DNA of 64,000 bases from Dermanyssus gallinae. Its lineage: Eukaryota > Arthropoda > Arachnida > Mesostigmata > Dermanyssidae. Positions within the stretch are counted from its first letter, which is position 1, and the number at the start of each line of letters is the position of its first letter. The stretch spans positions 25,787 to 89,786 of the forward strand of contig QVRM01001381.1 of the NCBI GenBank assembly GCA_003439945.1, read 5' to 3'. A program made the translations under genes and the position numbers. Positions 12,048-24,270 of this stretch are shown here, piece after piece. The notes under the pieces were generated by a model. The model saw only the letters and a list, made by a program, of their open reading frames with translations, did not search any database and was not told the origin of the DNA.

Positions 12048-12420
12048 GAATAGGATAAAAGTTATCCAAGTAAACTGCAACAGTGGTATACACACATTAC
12101 ATGGTCGAAGATAAAGTTACAAGGAGAGAAGCCTAGCTAGTGGCGGTGAGCAAACCAAAGCAAGCGATGGCAACAAACAAAAATAAATGGTTTTTAAATC
12201 AAACCAAGAGTGCAGTAATTATAAACAATGGTTCCGTGCAAATCATATGACATAAAAAGAACAGATTAGTTTTCACAGCAGTATAACAAATAACCGCCAA
12301 AACTAACTTGCTTTACGGTTTGCCTATATATAAACAGAAGCTTTTTGTGGCAGCCCTTCTGGATGCTAGAAACGCGTTTAACGGCCTGCCGTAGAAAGGG
12401 ATTTTAGACACCATTATTGA
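12048..12420 (+). pseudogene. LINE ORF2 scraps: endonuclease start and RT motif
   Basis: At 12048 the frame begins MNRIKVIQVNCN, matching the opening strand of LINE endonucleases (consensus LRVLQINxNR). Around 12145-12245 KNKWFL and AVIINNG resemble a later endonuclease segment. At about 12350-12390 LLDARNAFNGLP matches the first catalytic Asp region of R1-clade RT (xLDVxNAFNSAxW). The distances are far too short for a whole ORF2 (about 1000 residues), so large internal deletions have occurred. Confidence 0.5.
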
Positions 12421-12430
12421 TTAACTTGTC

Positions 12431-12960
12431 CTTACGCAGTACCTTACACGCCCACGATGATTTTTAACTCATTCAGCTCTCTCTTTCGAATAAGCAAAAC
12501 TCCCTCGGAAAGCTGCGTGCGCTGTGCGAACGGCAATGGACGATGACCCCGAGCACACTCTCCTGAAAGGCAAATGATTAGAGCAGGCAAGGACAACCGC
12601 CATAGCGTTGCTAATGGGCTAGAGAAAAAGAAAAACGACGAGCCAAAACAGCTAACTCGCCAAGAAGTAATATGAGGATGTTTATGGAGTATATATGCAG
12701 CACAGCATCAGCATGGAAGCTGGGCAAGGAAGTGGCAACTGCAGAGATAAAAGAACAAAGCCGAGCTCGACAGGTACAACGGCATAGCGCATACGACATC
12801 AGCAGATGGCGTGGCTTGTAATCAAAAGGGTCTGCAGGTGTTGGGACCGGTGGAGGACCTCGGCCAAAGGATCCGTTAGGCGCTTGCCACTTCTCCTAAT
12901 GGCCCATAGTACCGTTCTATCGAGATCTGGGCCATTAGAGACTGAAGCTTAAGGGGGCAG
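12431..12960. other. Unassigned DNA after the LINE remnant
   Basis: It may still contain degraded LINE sequence, but no motif is recognisable on either strand. Confidence 0.4.
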
Positions 12961-13036
12961 GTGTGTTTAGTCGGTAGAGTCTTGGCGGACCAACAACCAA
13001 CCGCTAAGATGGAGTCCCACGCGGCTCGAGACGGGA
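12961..13036 (+). repeat. tRNA-like SINE head (family T3)
   Basis: TTTAGTCGGTAGAGTC resembles a tRNA D-arm/A box. An anticodon-like stem CTTGGCGG/CCGCTAAG follows, then GGCTCGAGACGGG near a B box. Spacing of the two boxes fits a tRNA-derived SINE rather than a working tRNA: the acceptor and T stems do not close. A C12 run follows at 13041-13052. Confidence 0.45.
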
Positions 13037-13040
13037 AACA

Positions 13041-13052
13041 CCCCCCCCCCCC
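13041..13052. repeat. Poly-C run
   Basis: Twelve consecutive C residues immediately after the tRNA-like segment. Confidence 0.9.
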
Positions 13053-15559
13053 ACTCGTAGCAGTACTGCGTAAAAGCATTTACTCCTCAAAAATAGAAAA
13101 ATAAATAAATATATAACGTATATGGTTCCAGCTCGAGCAAGCACTGGAACGCAGAACACGCTGCGATAGGTCTGGATTATACACGGTACAAAACGTGAAA
13201 GCTTGGAATGGTACATTACATTATATCAATTTTTATATAAATTTTTCAAAGCGACTATTTCCCTTCCGCCAGCCAATGTTGCATGAGCTTCCGAATACGC
13301 CAATGTATTCAGCTTCTCTATCAAACAATTTGCTCTCTCACAGCCGCCCATTTTGTAAAATAATGTATAATATTTAACTAAAGATTCAAAAATAACCCCA
13401 AAAATGCATGTTCGATGCCTCCGCAAAAATGAGTTCAAGTTACAAATGTGACCAACTACACTTTGTACTTTTTCTATAGGTCGTGTATTCGTCTTGATTG
13501 ACCGTGAATGTAGTATAGTGTAGAAAAAGCGAAGCTGCACTTAACACAGGTGTAGGGCGTCGGGGCAAAAGCGGATACTAATTAGTGGTAATTGGGAAAT
13601 TGATTCATGTGTTGGAGTATATAATTATGTTTTACACACTGGTTGCTAATACCCCTGGTTGGGCAAATTTCATACATTTAATTTATCTACACAACTCGTT
13701 CTTCCTGCGTATCACTTCTTCTAGATCTTCTGCTCTCTTGCTAGTTCGGCTATCGGCTGGACCGCTAGACATGATATCTGTTGTATTACACAAGTACTTC
13801 ATGCACCTAAAAACTCTAAATTGTCTAAACCTTTCGTGCTGCATAACACGGAAGTTAGGCACGTCGGAACCTCAAATGCTACTGTAGTGTAGATACGTAT
13901 GTCGATTTATTTAAATTTATCCGTCTACTTTTTTTTCTCCTCAGAGGCAGGTCTTACGGGACATTAATATATATGTTGATTTTCTTGGTTCGAATAGTAT
14001 TTCTCCAGTTGGCGCACGATCATAGGGGCGATTTTGATATTTTAAACATTGCCTTTTTATTTTTGAGGAAGTACTCAAGTCTATTTATCATTATTACCAA
14101 TAAAACCTTGTAGGGGCAACAATTAAGTGTTATCCCTGCCCAAGATCTGGTTTGGTTTTTGTGCTTCTTCCTTTGGTTATCGTACGCCAGCAGTAATGAC
14201 TTCTTTCTATGAATGCTTGTTTGGTATTTGGCAGAATACGTTTTGAAACACGATATATAATGGAAAGCACCCAAACAAAAATATAAATGTTTGCCATTTA
14301 GTTGCCACCACTCGAAAAGGTAGCAGTATATGACAACTAAGCATAATCAGCTCGCCATAATGCTTACCTAGCCAGGCTGCTGCTAAATACACCACTGCGT
14401 GCGAGAACGCCAGACCCTAATACGTACATCTTCGAACTGTTATCGGGTCCACCGTACGAGATGTTCCGTGCACCAGCCATACATCCCCTTTAGTCAAAGA
14501 GTACACGCCAAGCACATTAGGTATGATCGATGGACGAGATGTTGCTAGACATTTCGGGGCCGGGCTACAGTCCTCCCCGTTAGCAGGGATCAGTTATTGT
14601 GCTAACACGGTGCAGTACGTGCATGAGAGATTGATTTAGTCTGGCTGCACATAATGTAATTTCGTGCTCCGTTATCTCGTCACATAGTTTATGAGCACAA
14701 GGTTTTTTTTTCATTTATTTTTTGCATGCGGCAACAGTCACTTGAAGCTTAGTTTCGAATTTGGATGGCGGCGCTGATGTAAACATTGTTGTTTTCTTCG
14801 CTATTCGACCGTGGATATCTCTCAGAGATATTGAGCCTTACTATGAAAATGGTCGTTCTATAACGCAGTGTTTACCGAGTTTCCGTGCGGCGCATGGTAT
14901 AAATGCAGGTCGTTTAGAAATGTTTGTATGCATTTTGTTAGAAAAATTCTGGAATTTTTACTGGGTCAGTAAATGATGCCCCACCCACGCGCTCAGTGTC
15001 CACACAACGCTCGCTCGAAAGAAACTTAATGCAGTGTTTACGGACGTTATTCAAAATTTAACCACCTAGACTCGTCGGCGAGCACTGGAGCTGAACCTGG
15101 CAGACCACACGCTTCGGAAGATACTGCACAAGACATGCTTACAAGACCCAGTTACCCTAGGGGTTTAAGCCTGAAGATTATAGGAAGCATTATAATTCCG
15201 CAGAGTGGTTTAAGCGACAGCGGGTCCTACAATCAATGGCTCTAGCAGAAGTTTGGTAGGCGCGTGATCTCCCTGAAAGCAGACGTTCCATGACATCTCT
15301 CGTTCGTGCAAGTCAACGCCCCTGGACTTTTTTTGGTGAAGTTTCTTAACGAGTATAGCGTTTGCTACTATGCCCGTTATCACCGACAAGCTAAAGGAAA
15401 TTGTTCGGCGAATATTTTCAAAAAACGCTTAGAAATTAGAGATATTGTATAGACATTGCCAAGAAGTCCAACGGGTAGCGATCTTCGTGACACTATCTCT
15501 CGGTTAGGGTCTTGCCGCACCCTATATAATAACATTAAACCAGGTCTGCTCCTTATTAG
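13053..15559. other. Unassigned DNA
   Basis: No gene or repeat family recognised on either strand over 2.5 kb. Open frames of 60-104 codons have no motif. Confidence 0.5.
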
Positions 15560-15645
15560 AAGGATTGGTCTAACGGGTATATGCGGTGCGCCAAAAATCC
15601 GCAACTCGTAATATCGGAGCCGCGAGTTCAATTCTGCGGGTCGGT
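15560..15645 (+). repeat. tRNA-like SINE head (family T4)
   Basis: TGGTCTAACGG at 15566-15576 fits the A-box consensus TRGYNNARNNG at every position, and GTTCAATTC at 15626-15634 fits the B-box consensus GWTCRANNC exactly. The 49-base gap between boxes is longer than in most tRNAs and no acceptor stem closes. I therefore read it as the RNA polymerase III promoter head of a SINE. Only one copy is seen here. Confidence 0.5.
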
Positions 15646-15754
15646 TCTCTCGTATCGGGGGAAACAACCTCTCCCACTACGTCGCGTTAACAAAAGCGCT
15701 CTAGATGCGGCGCAAATGTTTTTCATTGCGTATCGTAGCCTCTCGCGGAAAAAA

Positions 15755-15758
<4 letters not shown>

Positions 15759-15796
<38 letters not shown>
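15759..15796. repeat. (AT)19 microsatellite
   Basis: Uninterrupted AT run preceded by an A-rich stretch. Confidence 0.95.
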
Positions 15797-15800
<4 letters not shown>

Positions 15801-17591
15801 CCTTTATTGAGCCATCTGTGCTTCCTCCTTATGATTACTAGTGTTTCGTTTATAGGCATTTGCCTTCTTGCACTTAAAAAATCTTCTCAGATCTGCCATC
15901 ACTAATTAATTCATTCAGACATCCTTAAAATTTACGATTTAGTTGTACAAAGTACTTCAAAGTAAACCACATTCACAAGACTACGAAAGGTAATGTTCTG
16001 TATTAACCTTCGGATAGACCTGTTTCAGTCATTGTTCGGAGAGGTATATTTCCGGATTCCTAAGATTTTTTTTGCATCACGTTATTGGAACGATTCACAA
16101 TCCCTGCAATATCCATCAAAACGTAATTTGGTGTTGCTCTCGGCTGGAAAGCAGCATAATCACCCCGCGCTTTAAACGCTACACATTCCAGCGTTAAACA
16201 ACACATACTATGTTTAAATTAAGCGTCTTAAATCCTAAAATTGTACATTACACAAGTTGTGCGACTCGTTTCTGCAACGTTGAAGCATTTATGGAATTAA
16301 TAGACTGCGAGATTTTAGCAGCTGGAAGAGTTTAAATTGAAACAGAGGGTCACTGAAAGTACTGATTTTGTTTGTAAACAACTATTTATTCATGCACATT
16401 TCTTCGAAAGCACAATTTTTATTACCTATAAATTGTATACAAATCAAAATCTTATGAATGTGTGCATATAAATATATAGGTATATGTATGAATAGGGTGT
16501 TGACAGATTCAGCTGACATCTTTCAAAAGTTCCCGCTCTCAAAACTGCATCATTGGACCGTTGTGGCAGACTCTTCTAAGACCAGGATGGGTGTCAGTGG
16601 CAACGATAAGGAGATAAAATGTGCTTCGGCAGCGAGGAGAGCTGTTTACGCAACGTTGCATTGTGAATGCTTCAATTAAAACGGTGGTTTATTCGTGGCT
16701 TGAGCTGCGATGTCTCTAAACATCTCATAGAGGTATCTTAGTGAAGGTTCTCATCAAAAAGAGGTCTAATTACTTAAAGAAATGTTGATCAAATTCAGAC
16801 ACGTATGGTGATTAGTAATAATTTTACTTTTATACAGGCCAGCACGAGGTCGTACACCGCATAGAGGTGCATCGCACAAGCTGAACTTTTACAGAGTGAC
16901 GAGCATCTTCTCCCAATCTGAAACTAATCAAGCATCTTTAGAGCTAGTTAAACGATGCCAGAATTCTAGCTTCAGCAAAAATGTTCAACCCCATTAATGC
17001 TAGACGCGACGAGTAGAAGAATATCCTAGTGGTGTTCATGAGTGCTGATGATCTCATCAACGCCAAATCGCATGGCGACCGTTATAAGTTCACGTAGTTA
17101 TACAAACTTTAATTTAAATTCATTTTTACGATTGAAATAAACAATTTAGTCATACGTTTCTGTTTTTCATGTGATATTACAACTTTGCAAACATGTTACT
17201 TAAACGTATGAGAAAAAACCGAGTTTGACATAATGTTTTGGTAGCACTTTAAAATTTAACTGTTTTTCGAATGGTAAAGTTCCCATTTCCATTTGGTCCC
17301 TACCTCTAATCCAGGAACGCTGAATCAAGCTGCTCACAGTTGATGTTACATACCAACTAACGGCATATTTGGCTGACTTCCTGAACCTGTCAGAAGAAAG
17401 CTGAACCGCGAGCAGGAGATTGCACGGCTGGAACGATTTTTCTACAGCACCTATCCTTTATTGGGCACCGGGACAAAGCCGCCGAAATCTGCAAAATCAT
17501 GTATGGCGTCATCGCAAAGGCAAACACAGGCGCCGGTACATCGTCAATCTAAAATTGCATAGCACGCGTCGTCGGATACACTGTACTATCA

Positions 17592-17597
<6 letters not shown>
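15797..17597. other. Unassigned DNA
   Basis: No gene, RNA or repeat family recognised. Confidence 0.5.

Positions 17598-17627
<30 letters not shown>
17598..17627. repeat. (TA)15 microsatellite
   Basis: Uninterrupted TA run. Confidence 0.95.
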
Positions 17628-17628
<1 letters not shown>

Positions 17629-19894
17629 CGTGCATATGTGAATGCGTGCGGTATGATGTCCGACTTTCAGTCGGTAGCGTTACCCTGCTTGATATAACAG
17701 GCATTTTCAAAGAGGATTTATTGGATTTCGCTTTAGCAACAACTAGTTGTTACGAAAATGTCTAGTTTCCAACCGATGAAAATTCAACCTGCGGCCTTTG
17801 CCGTCAGGAATGTAGCCACATTTCCCTTCGTCTATTGCATCGGCCGTACCATTTGACAGTACCATCATTAGTGTCAGGATACCGGCAATACATGGACTTC
17901 TTACAAATAACAGTCTAACTGATAGTACGCAGAATTACTAGGTGTGAAACTGTTGTATTCTGTACCTATACATCTGTCATTATCGCTTTTACAACTACAT
18001 CCAATTGAACTTAGCTTCGGACGTTTACGGTTGCAGGCCTGTGCTAAAATGATTGCTCAGTACAAAGCAACACCGCCGTTTACCTAGGATGCGACAGTAC
18101 GTAGCACTCAAGTTTAGCACAGGAACTTTGAGATGCCCCTTGAGTTAAAACTGTTAAGGTACATACAAGCACTTTTTAGAGATGATGCCTAAACCCGCAA
18201 TACGTTTTTACTCAATCAGTTTTGTATAGAAGCGCTGTGCATTGAGTTACGTTACGCTGTTTAGCCCAACCACCAAGGTTATATGCCTAAATTTGTATTT
18301 GATCTATAATTCTTGGTTAAAACAACGTAGATGTAAGTTGGATAACCTAGACAATCTGGGAATGAACAGTATCTAACAACTTAGGACAGCATCAGAAAGA
18401 AGTTTTGTGTAGACAGTTAAGATCGTGAACGCAGGATCTAAAAATCGCGTCAACATCAATGTCTCAAATGTGTGTGTGAGCAGTTTGTGTGTCATTAATT
18501 GGAACTCAGTAATAACAGTCAGCGGCCGGCGCAATTTGTTTCGTATCATCAATAGACGAGCTCTAATATTCATTTGTAGCAGTCTTGCTCAGTAAATACG
18601 TTTTCTGCTACTTCTGCTGTCACAAGATGATCCTTTCCTTCGTCAGTTTTTCCATATCATTCGACAGCTCGGGGGACAAATGCTAGTTTGGCGGAGACTT
18701 GCTATACCGACGCTACATCGCAAGTCACTGCCAAGAGATCAGAACGATATTTTCGCTACCACGTCATCGTGCACTGATTCCCGGGGCGTAGTGAGACGCC
18801 TTTTGGCGTCAGCTGAATATTATTTTCTTGCGTTCATACGTTGACTGCGGCATGACCATGCTGACGCATAAGGAAGCGATTTCGAAAATAAAGTTGATCT
18901 ATATATATATATATATATACAATGCGACAAGCACAGACAAAAGAACTCATGATGGCTGACTTCACCTAGCTGCTATTTTCTTTATGTGTGTATTTTACTC
19001 TGCTTGTACGTTGGTCTCCCTCTATATAACCCAGTGTTTTACGTTGTTTGCTCAAACAAATGTGTGCTGTTTTTTTTATTTGTCTGGCACTCATGTCGTT
19101 TAGCTAAATCTAGCAACCAGAGTGGTAAAGGGATCTAATGATATTTATGCGTTCGTTCTCTTTTTCTTTCCTCTGTTTCTCCGCGGTGAATTTGTAACGT
19201 GTAGGACTGGCAACTTGGCTGGGCGATAGCTGGTCTGATCTTCGCTTGTCGGTAAGTTCATCTGGGCTGCAGCGCGCCCCGATTGAGGGATTTGATAGAT
19301 GGATCAATGCATATCTCGAGCATATCTATAGTTGCGTTGAGCTGAACCACAAACAACAACAATGTCCGCAGAAGAAATGTGTTTCATTCATGTTCGAATA
19401 TTCTGTATCCATTCGCCTATTCGTATTTTATTGAAAATAAAAAGCGCGAGAAATACATAAGATATACAAGAAAATGTCTTCAGTTGATCTGATGTTAGTC
19501 TGCACTAGGTAGTGGCTAACGTCAGCTTCTACGTATTCATCTTGCCCGCCCAATATCAGATATTCCACGATAGGAGACACCAACTGACGTGGCAGCAGCA
19601 TATTTCCTCTCAGGTTGAAGGTCGATACCATAAAATGGCCAGATTAAGCTTTGCGTATGCATGTAGAACTCTGCAAGTACCTTTCAGTCAAGTTGCTCTG
19701 CAACGTTTCGTAGTGTATACATTCCACGTGCTTTACAGCGTACTGTTTAAAATATGCTGTTTAAGATCTACATCGATGATACCTCGCAATAGTTGTAGTA
19801 GTCTTTGTATATCATAAAGTAGCGGTGGTTTCCGGGAAGCTTTCTTCCAGTGTCATGCTAACCGATTTATTTGAAGCCTGCAGGTTTAGCTGAA

Positions 19895-19896
<2 letters not shown>
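17628..19896. other. Unassigned DNA with one TA array
   Basis: No gene recognised. A (TA)10 run lies at 18900-18919. Confidence 0.5.

Positions 19897-19938
<42 letters not shown>
19897..19938. repeat. (AT)21 microsatellite
   Basis: Uninterrupted AT run. Confidence 0.95.
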
Positions 19939-19940
<2 letters not shown>

Positions 19941-19983
19941 AAGTGCTGAGATTCAGCAACCATACCGTCATAAACGACGTAGG

Positions 19984-20011
19984 GGAAACCCTAGATTTCT
20001 CAACATGTTCG
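19984..20011 (+). repeat. Dispersed repeat R, core motif only
   Basis: GGAAACCCTAGATTTCTC followed by AACATGTTCG matches the core at 6568-6595 and 32498-32525. Flanks diverge at once. Confidence 0.4.
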
Positions 20012-20084
20012 ATTATGCTGCTGCTCTAAGCGCGTCTGACATAAAAAGGAGACTGATACAAAAAAGTGTGTTTAGATATCAAGC

Positions 20085-20085
<1 letters not shown>

Positions 20086-20140
<55 letters not shown>
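20086..20140. repeat. (TA)27 microsatellite
   Basis: Uninterrupted TA run of 55 bases, only 148 bases after the previous array. Confidence 0.96.
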
Positions 20141-20144
<4 letters not shown>

Positions 20145-21600
20145 GTTGTATCAATTTATTGAAAGCAAGATACTTGCATATAATGGCATCAAGCATTTGC
20201 ACTCGTGCTTTCGTGTAATTTAATCGAGGCCTGGCAGCACAGAATGGAGAAGTTTCAGGAAAAGCCTTTCAGCTTAAAGGAGATCTGTCAAATTAGACTT
20301 AAGCGTCCACGCCTATACACTTCGATACCTTAATCCTCTATCTCGCGGATCTAAATGGCAACCAAAACGTCCAAACCTAAGCGCCCTGCTACATGGAGAT
20401 TATCAAGAACAAATATAGTTACACCCAGTGAAGCCTGAGTATAACTAAAGAGACTTTCCGTCAGTCATATGTCCGTAAAGAAAATGCATTATTTTTGTTG
20501 ATGCAACATTTTTAACTTGTCTACTGACCAGCACGTCTGCTCTGCACACTCTCTAGTATGGACATGCGGCTTAAAGATAAGTTTTTATATGGTTGAAACG
20601 CAAAAGATCACTGTTAAATGCGAAGTATTGTTCTTGCCTTTCTTCACAGGCGTTATTATAAACTAATCAGCGCTGGAAACTACTAGCATATATCCCTTAA
20701 GCAATGTTCTATGCTGGGGTAGTTCACTCAATACACACTAGCTAAGTACTTTACTACATTTAAAAAAAAATTAGTAAAAGTGCGTATGCGATTTTTTTTA
20801 TTTCTGAAGTGGTTTCCATTTGCAGGACGGCTAAGGCATATACACGTACAATATAATTAATACAGCGAACTCTGTCTTCCATGCAGTGGTAACCGTGCAC
20901 AATGTAGCGTATGTTCACATGACGGCCATTGCATGCCATTCCGAGCCATAGCTCCGGTAAGATGCACATTTGCATGAACCACTCCTTTTAATATTTCCGA
21001 TGCTTTACCTTGTCATTTCCGCAAAGCTTGCTGAAAAGACTTAGTGACTGGTAATTTCAGCCTGGCTCTAATCATTTTCACCGCTAGCCGGTACACGAAT
21101 CGCTTTGTGCTAAACTTCGGCAGACAAAATACCCATTTCATGCAAATTGAAAACAACTTTTAAGTTGCGCAAACGTTGCCAGTGAGAGATATCCCCAAAT
21201 GCCATTACGGTTACCCGTCAACATTAGACTAATTTTAAGCTCAAAAAGTCACACCAGGGTCAGCCTTTGAACATCTCTCACCTTCGTTCGGGACCTATCC
21301 GCAAAGTGCTGTGGTCGTTTTCCTATAGTGGGCACTACATGAATCTACTTCGGCAGAGTCAATAAGACAATCTGCTGGTCGAGCAGATCTTGTTTGAAGC
21401 GTGTCTAGGTAAGTAGCTCTATATATATATCTCAATATGGTATTACAAATCTTGTTTCACGATATTACTTTAATCCTTGTTTTATAAATTGCAATCGATG
21501 ACAGTTGCCTTTTGAAGCGCTACCTAAGTAAAATTTGCTGTGAGATTTTTGTGTACATATGACGTGTAAATATTCTGTTTTAAGGCATATATGTTTTTTA
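20141..21600. other. Unassigned DNA
   Basis: No gene or repeat family recognised; a very short TA patch occurs at 21420-21430. Confidence 0.5.
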
Positions 21601-21604
21601 AATA

Positions 21605-22046
21605 GATGTTTATTGATTGATTGATTACATATATAATCTGGAGAGTCTCACATCAGATACTCACTACACAGGCGTACATTGTATTTAAGCTTTAGACGTT
21701 TTTAGCATTCGATATGCCCACAAGTTGTACATGTTTCGCTGGATTGGCAATTTTGCTGTCAGCCATGCGGGTTGATAACACGTTTTCGTCCCTCGTCATC
21801 AAGCTTAGTGACGGCCTTAATCCATTGTACTTTTTCCATTTCGTATTTCCTGCACTCGGTAAGTATGTGTATAGCGTCATCGTATTTGCTACACTGTTCA
21901 TTCATGGGTGATGATTTTACCCCAATTTGGTTGAGCGTGCTTCCGCTTAGACCCTTGGCACATCTCAGACGGTGAACCGTAACAGCACATCTACGGGAGG
22001 CCCCGCTTAAATCATATGGCCCTGCAAAATGTATCCCGATCCCCAT
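21605..22046 (-). mobile_element. 3' end of an R1/Jockey/I-type LINE ORF2
   Basis: The minus strand reads VHRLRCAKG, then CSKYDDAIHILTEC, then KVQWIKAVTKL. This is the C-terminal zinc-finger region typical of these LINEs (C-x2-C-x4-H-x4-C, here with the second Cys changed to Tyr), which normally ends ORF2. Downstream on the same strand, at about 21605-21630, lies a (CAAT)n-like run next to AATAAA, consistent with the element's 3' end. No RT lies upstream, so it is a strongly 5'-truncated copy. The ORF ends at the TGA codon after residues NPHG; the true C-terminus may have shifted frame. Confidence 0.55.
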
Positions 22047-22134
22047 ATTAACACGCTTTTGTGAGATCCCGTTTGCCAGTTAATCCCATGTTCGACAAGT
22101 ATGTTTCCACATTTTAGCCTTGACTTAACTTGGG

Positions 22135-22200
22135 GGAGGCGGCACCAGGCATACGAGATCCACCTTATGCGGTGGATCGCATATACCTGATGGTGCCTCC
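22135..22200. other. Long imperfect hairpin (precursor-like)
   Basis: Arms at 22135-22164 and 22171-22200 pair through GGAGGC/GCCTCC, ACCA/TGGT and a 17-base block with 14 pairs that ends in GATCCACC/GGTGGATC around a 6-base loop (TTATGC). About 24 pairs in all, with small offset bulges. The shape resembles a microRNA precursor or a fold-back element; no expression evidence is available. Confidence 0.6.
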
Positions 22201-23029
22201 TTCCTCTTCTGTCTCTAGCGACCTCTAGTTTTCTCGTATGTTAACGTTAGCTGGAATTCACTGTAGTCGCAGTCGTGCCTTGAGATGGCTGGCGCAGCGA
22301 AGAACGCACCGGATAAGATATGAGGTTGGACCCGATGGGTCTAATGCACTGCCACCGTTTCTGCCGTGGTTGAACTCTGGCAGTGGCCTACATGTCGGCA
22401 TATATTAGTGGTTGTCCTATTTTACTTAAGCTGATCTTTTAGCCAGGTGAGGCACTCGATGTGCCGAAAAGGCGTTATCATAGGTGGACCAACAAATATA
22501 TTTGCAGTTTGTTCCATATCTCCTAAATATTGCGCTAAGGGGTTTTCTGTCAGACTTAGGATAAGACATGAGTACGTTATACAGTAACCAATTAGTCAAC
22601 AACTTCTGCATTCGCAAATGTTGCTTTCATTATATATAACCACTTGCAAGTATGTTTCTTTGCGGAGCTACCTTATCGGCAAACTGTTTAATCGGCGTCG
22701 TTGCCATGTTAAATATAAGCGCCGGTAAAGTATGTGCTACATAAAAAGCGGTATTGCATTAAGAATGACCTAGTTTGCCTCATAATTTTTCTAATCAGAC
22801 AATTAAATATAATCTACATGTAAAAACTAAACGAGCGCACATCGACATGGATCTCTGGCGCGCCAGAGGGACTGCCATGGACCTCTGGAGCTCGCAATGG
22901 ACGACCACACACCGGGGCAAACCTATGGGGCTATGGATAAAAAGACTCATACGTGACCTAAAAGAGTGGTATGAACGCTTATTCAGAGAGTTGGTTCTGA
23001 CAGAATTGACGTTCGAGCAGCACATGAGC
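22201..23029. other. Unassigned DNA with a 16-bp palindrome
   Basis: No gene recognised. A perfect palindrome CTCTGGCGCGCCAGAG lies at 22853-22868. The part next to 23029 may be degraded LINE sequence downstream of the endonuclease, but no RT motif is visible. Confidence 0.4.
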
Positions 23030-24270
23030 GCAAATTCCCGAGCTTCTTGTTAACGTCAATTTTGATACCGAGAAAGATATGCTTGTGGTCAGAACAAACT
23101 ATGAGGTCGCGGATATTAACATTGTCGGGGACGTCAAAATGAGTGAACGGGAGAATATCGAGGGCGAAGCCGGAGTGATGCGTGGGACCAACGATTAGCT
23201 GGACTAAATTGTTCTCAGCGCCGCAGTTTACGAAAAGAGCTCCAATTGAGTTAGCAGTAGAGGTTTTCGCGGTAACCCAGTCGACACAAGGTAGATTGAA
23301 GTCGCCAACGCCAAGATGGCCAGGGGTTCAACATACTGATAGTAGTTGATTGGTAAATAGGTTGCGTCGCAGCATTCGTTGATCGTTAAGCAGAGGCGAA
23401 ACTAACTAGCTCGTCTGCGTTACACGACACACGTATAAAAGTTAGGCAAGCTGAGACTAGAATACACACTCCCCCGCTTATTGAGCTACGATCCAGCCGG
23501 AAGCATCGGAATGTATTATTGAGAGAAAGCTCGACGCTCTGATTCAGCCAGTCCATAAGACACGCCGAGCTTCTCAGCCTCGGGTCTCGCACAGACTAAT
23601 AAGATCAACCTTGTTGCATACACTGTAAGAGAGAATACAGTCAACGGCACCTTGATTTGCTGCTAAACGAGCGTTCAGATAAATACAGTTTAAACGACCT
23701 TGATTTGTTCTGAGGTTATCTCGTTTAGGACCTTTGATGTAAGTCGGTCTTGGAACTGTGGCTGTTAGGGACAGCTGCAGCAACAGCGTCACATTTCTCT
23801 GTCATGTTCTCATGCGGCAGACGATTGACGAAGAACTTTATGACAGCCCCCGACGCCCAAATATTGGGGTCGAACACCGTTGTTTCGTCCTCACTTTGCA
23901 TAGTATACAAAACGATAAGTATGTAGCGTACTTAGACCGAACTTTTCAGACTGATAGCGAACCTTCAGGTTTAAGCGCGATGTTCTGATGAATGTCTGAA
24001 GCCAGGGCCAATCTGAGAGATAAATACACGCCTTCTGTTGCTCCCGGCCATGTTGGGAATACGAGTATCGACCACAGAGGGCGTGCCCCAAAAAATCGAC
24101 TCGATGATTGCTCTTAGAGCGCTTTCGCTTGATCGAATGCGAACGCTTTCTGTTATGAGTGTTTACAAACACAGAGACTACAGCAGTTTCTACCGGCGCG
24201 CCTGACTCCGCGGGAAGCGCGACAGTCTCCGAGGAGCCGATGGCGTGGGATCGATCGCTGCCAGTCATGC
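23030..24270 (-). mobile_element. CR1/L2-type LINE fragment: end of ORF1 plus endonuclease
   Basis: Going down the minus strand from 24270: a basic stretch (KRKRSKSNHR), the C-terminal ORF1 signature FDPNIWASGAVIKFF (about 23840-23870; consensus NPEIWPEGVxVRxFF), then an apurinic-type endonuclease. Endonuclease landmarks are LNCIYLNAR, DLISLCETRG (catalytic Glu, about 23577-23610), GDFNLPCVDW (about 23280-23310) and a terminal SDH near 23082-23093. At least three frame changes and some stops break it, and no RT follows. It is a dead fragment. Gene order and spacing fit CR1/L2 elements. Confidence 0.7.
23060..23792 (-). pseudogene. LINE endonuclease domain, frameshifted
   Basis: Three readable segments in successive frames cover 23574-23792 (first strand through the catalytic Glu), 23386-23592 (middle, including FRCFRLDRSSISGGVCILV, matching the consensus FRKDRxxRGGGVxIYV) and about 23060-23330 (GDFNLP, then the closing SDH). 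In active elements this domain nicks target DNA to prime reverse transcription. The catalytic residues Glu, Asp, Asn and the final Asp-His are all still readable, so decay has been mainly by frameshift. Confidence 0.65.

Larger units (their letters stand above)
10860..12430 (+). mobile_element. Decayed R1/Jockey-type non-LTR retrotransposon
   Basis: Plus-strand pieces occur in the order expected of a two-ORF LINE: gag-like ORF1, a zinc-knuckle region, the start of an apurinic-type endonuclease and a scrap of reverse transcriptase. Frames change and stops intervene throughout. Most of the endonuclease and nearly all of the RT are missing, so this is an internally deleted, long-dead copy. Neither end can be placed exactly; the limits given are where recognisable sequence starts and stops. 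Confidence 0.65.

Noticed and set aside
15560..15645. Possible functional tRNA gene
   Set aside because: Promoter boxes are good but the box spacing is long and the acceptor stem does not pair; a SINE head fits better.
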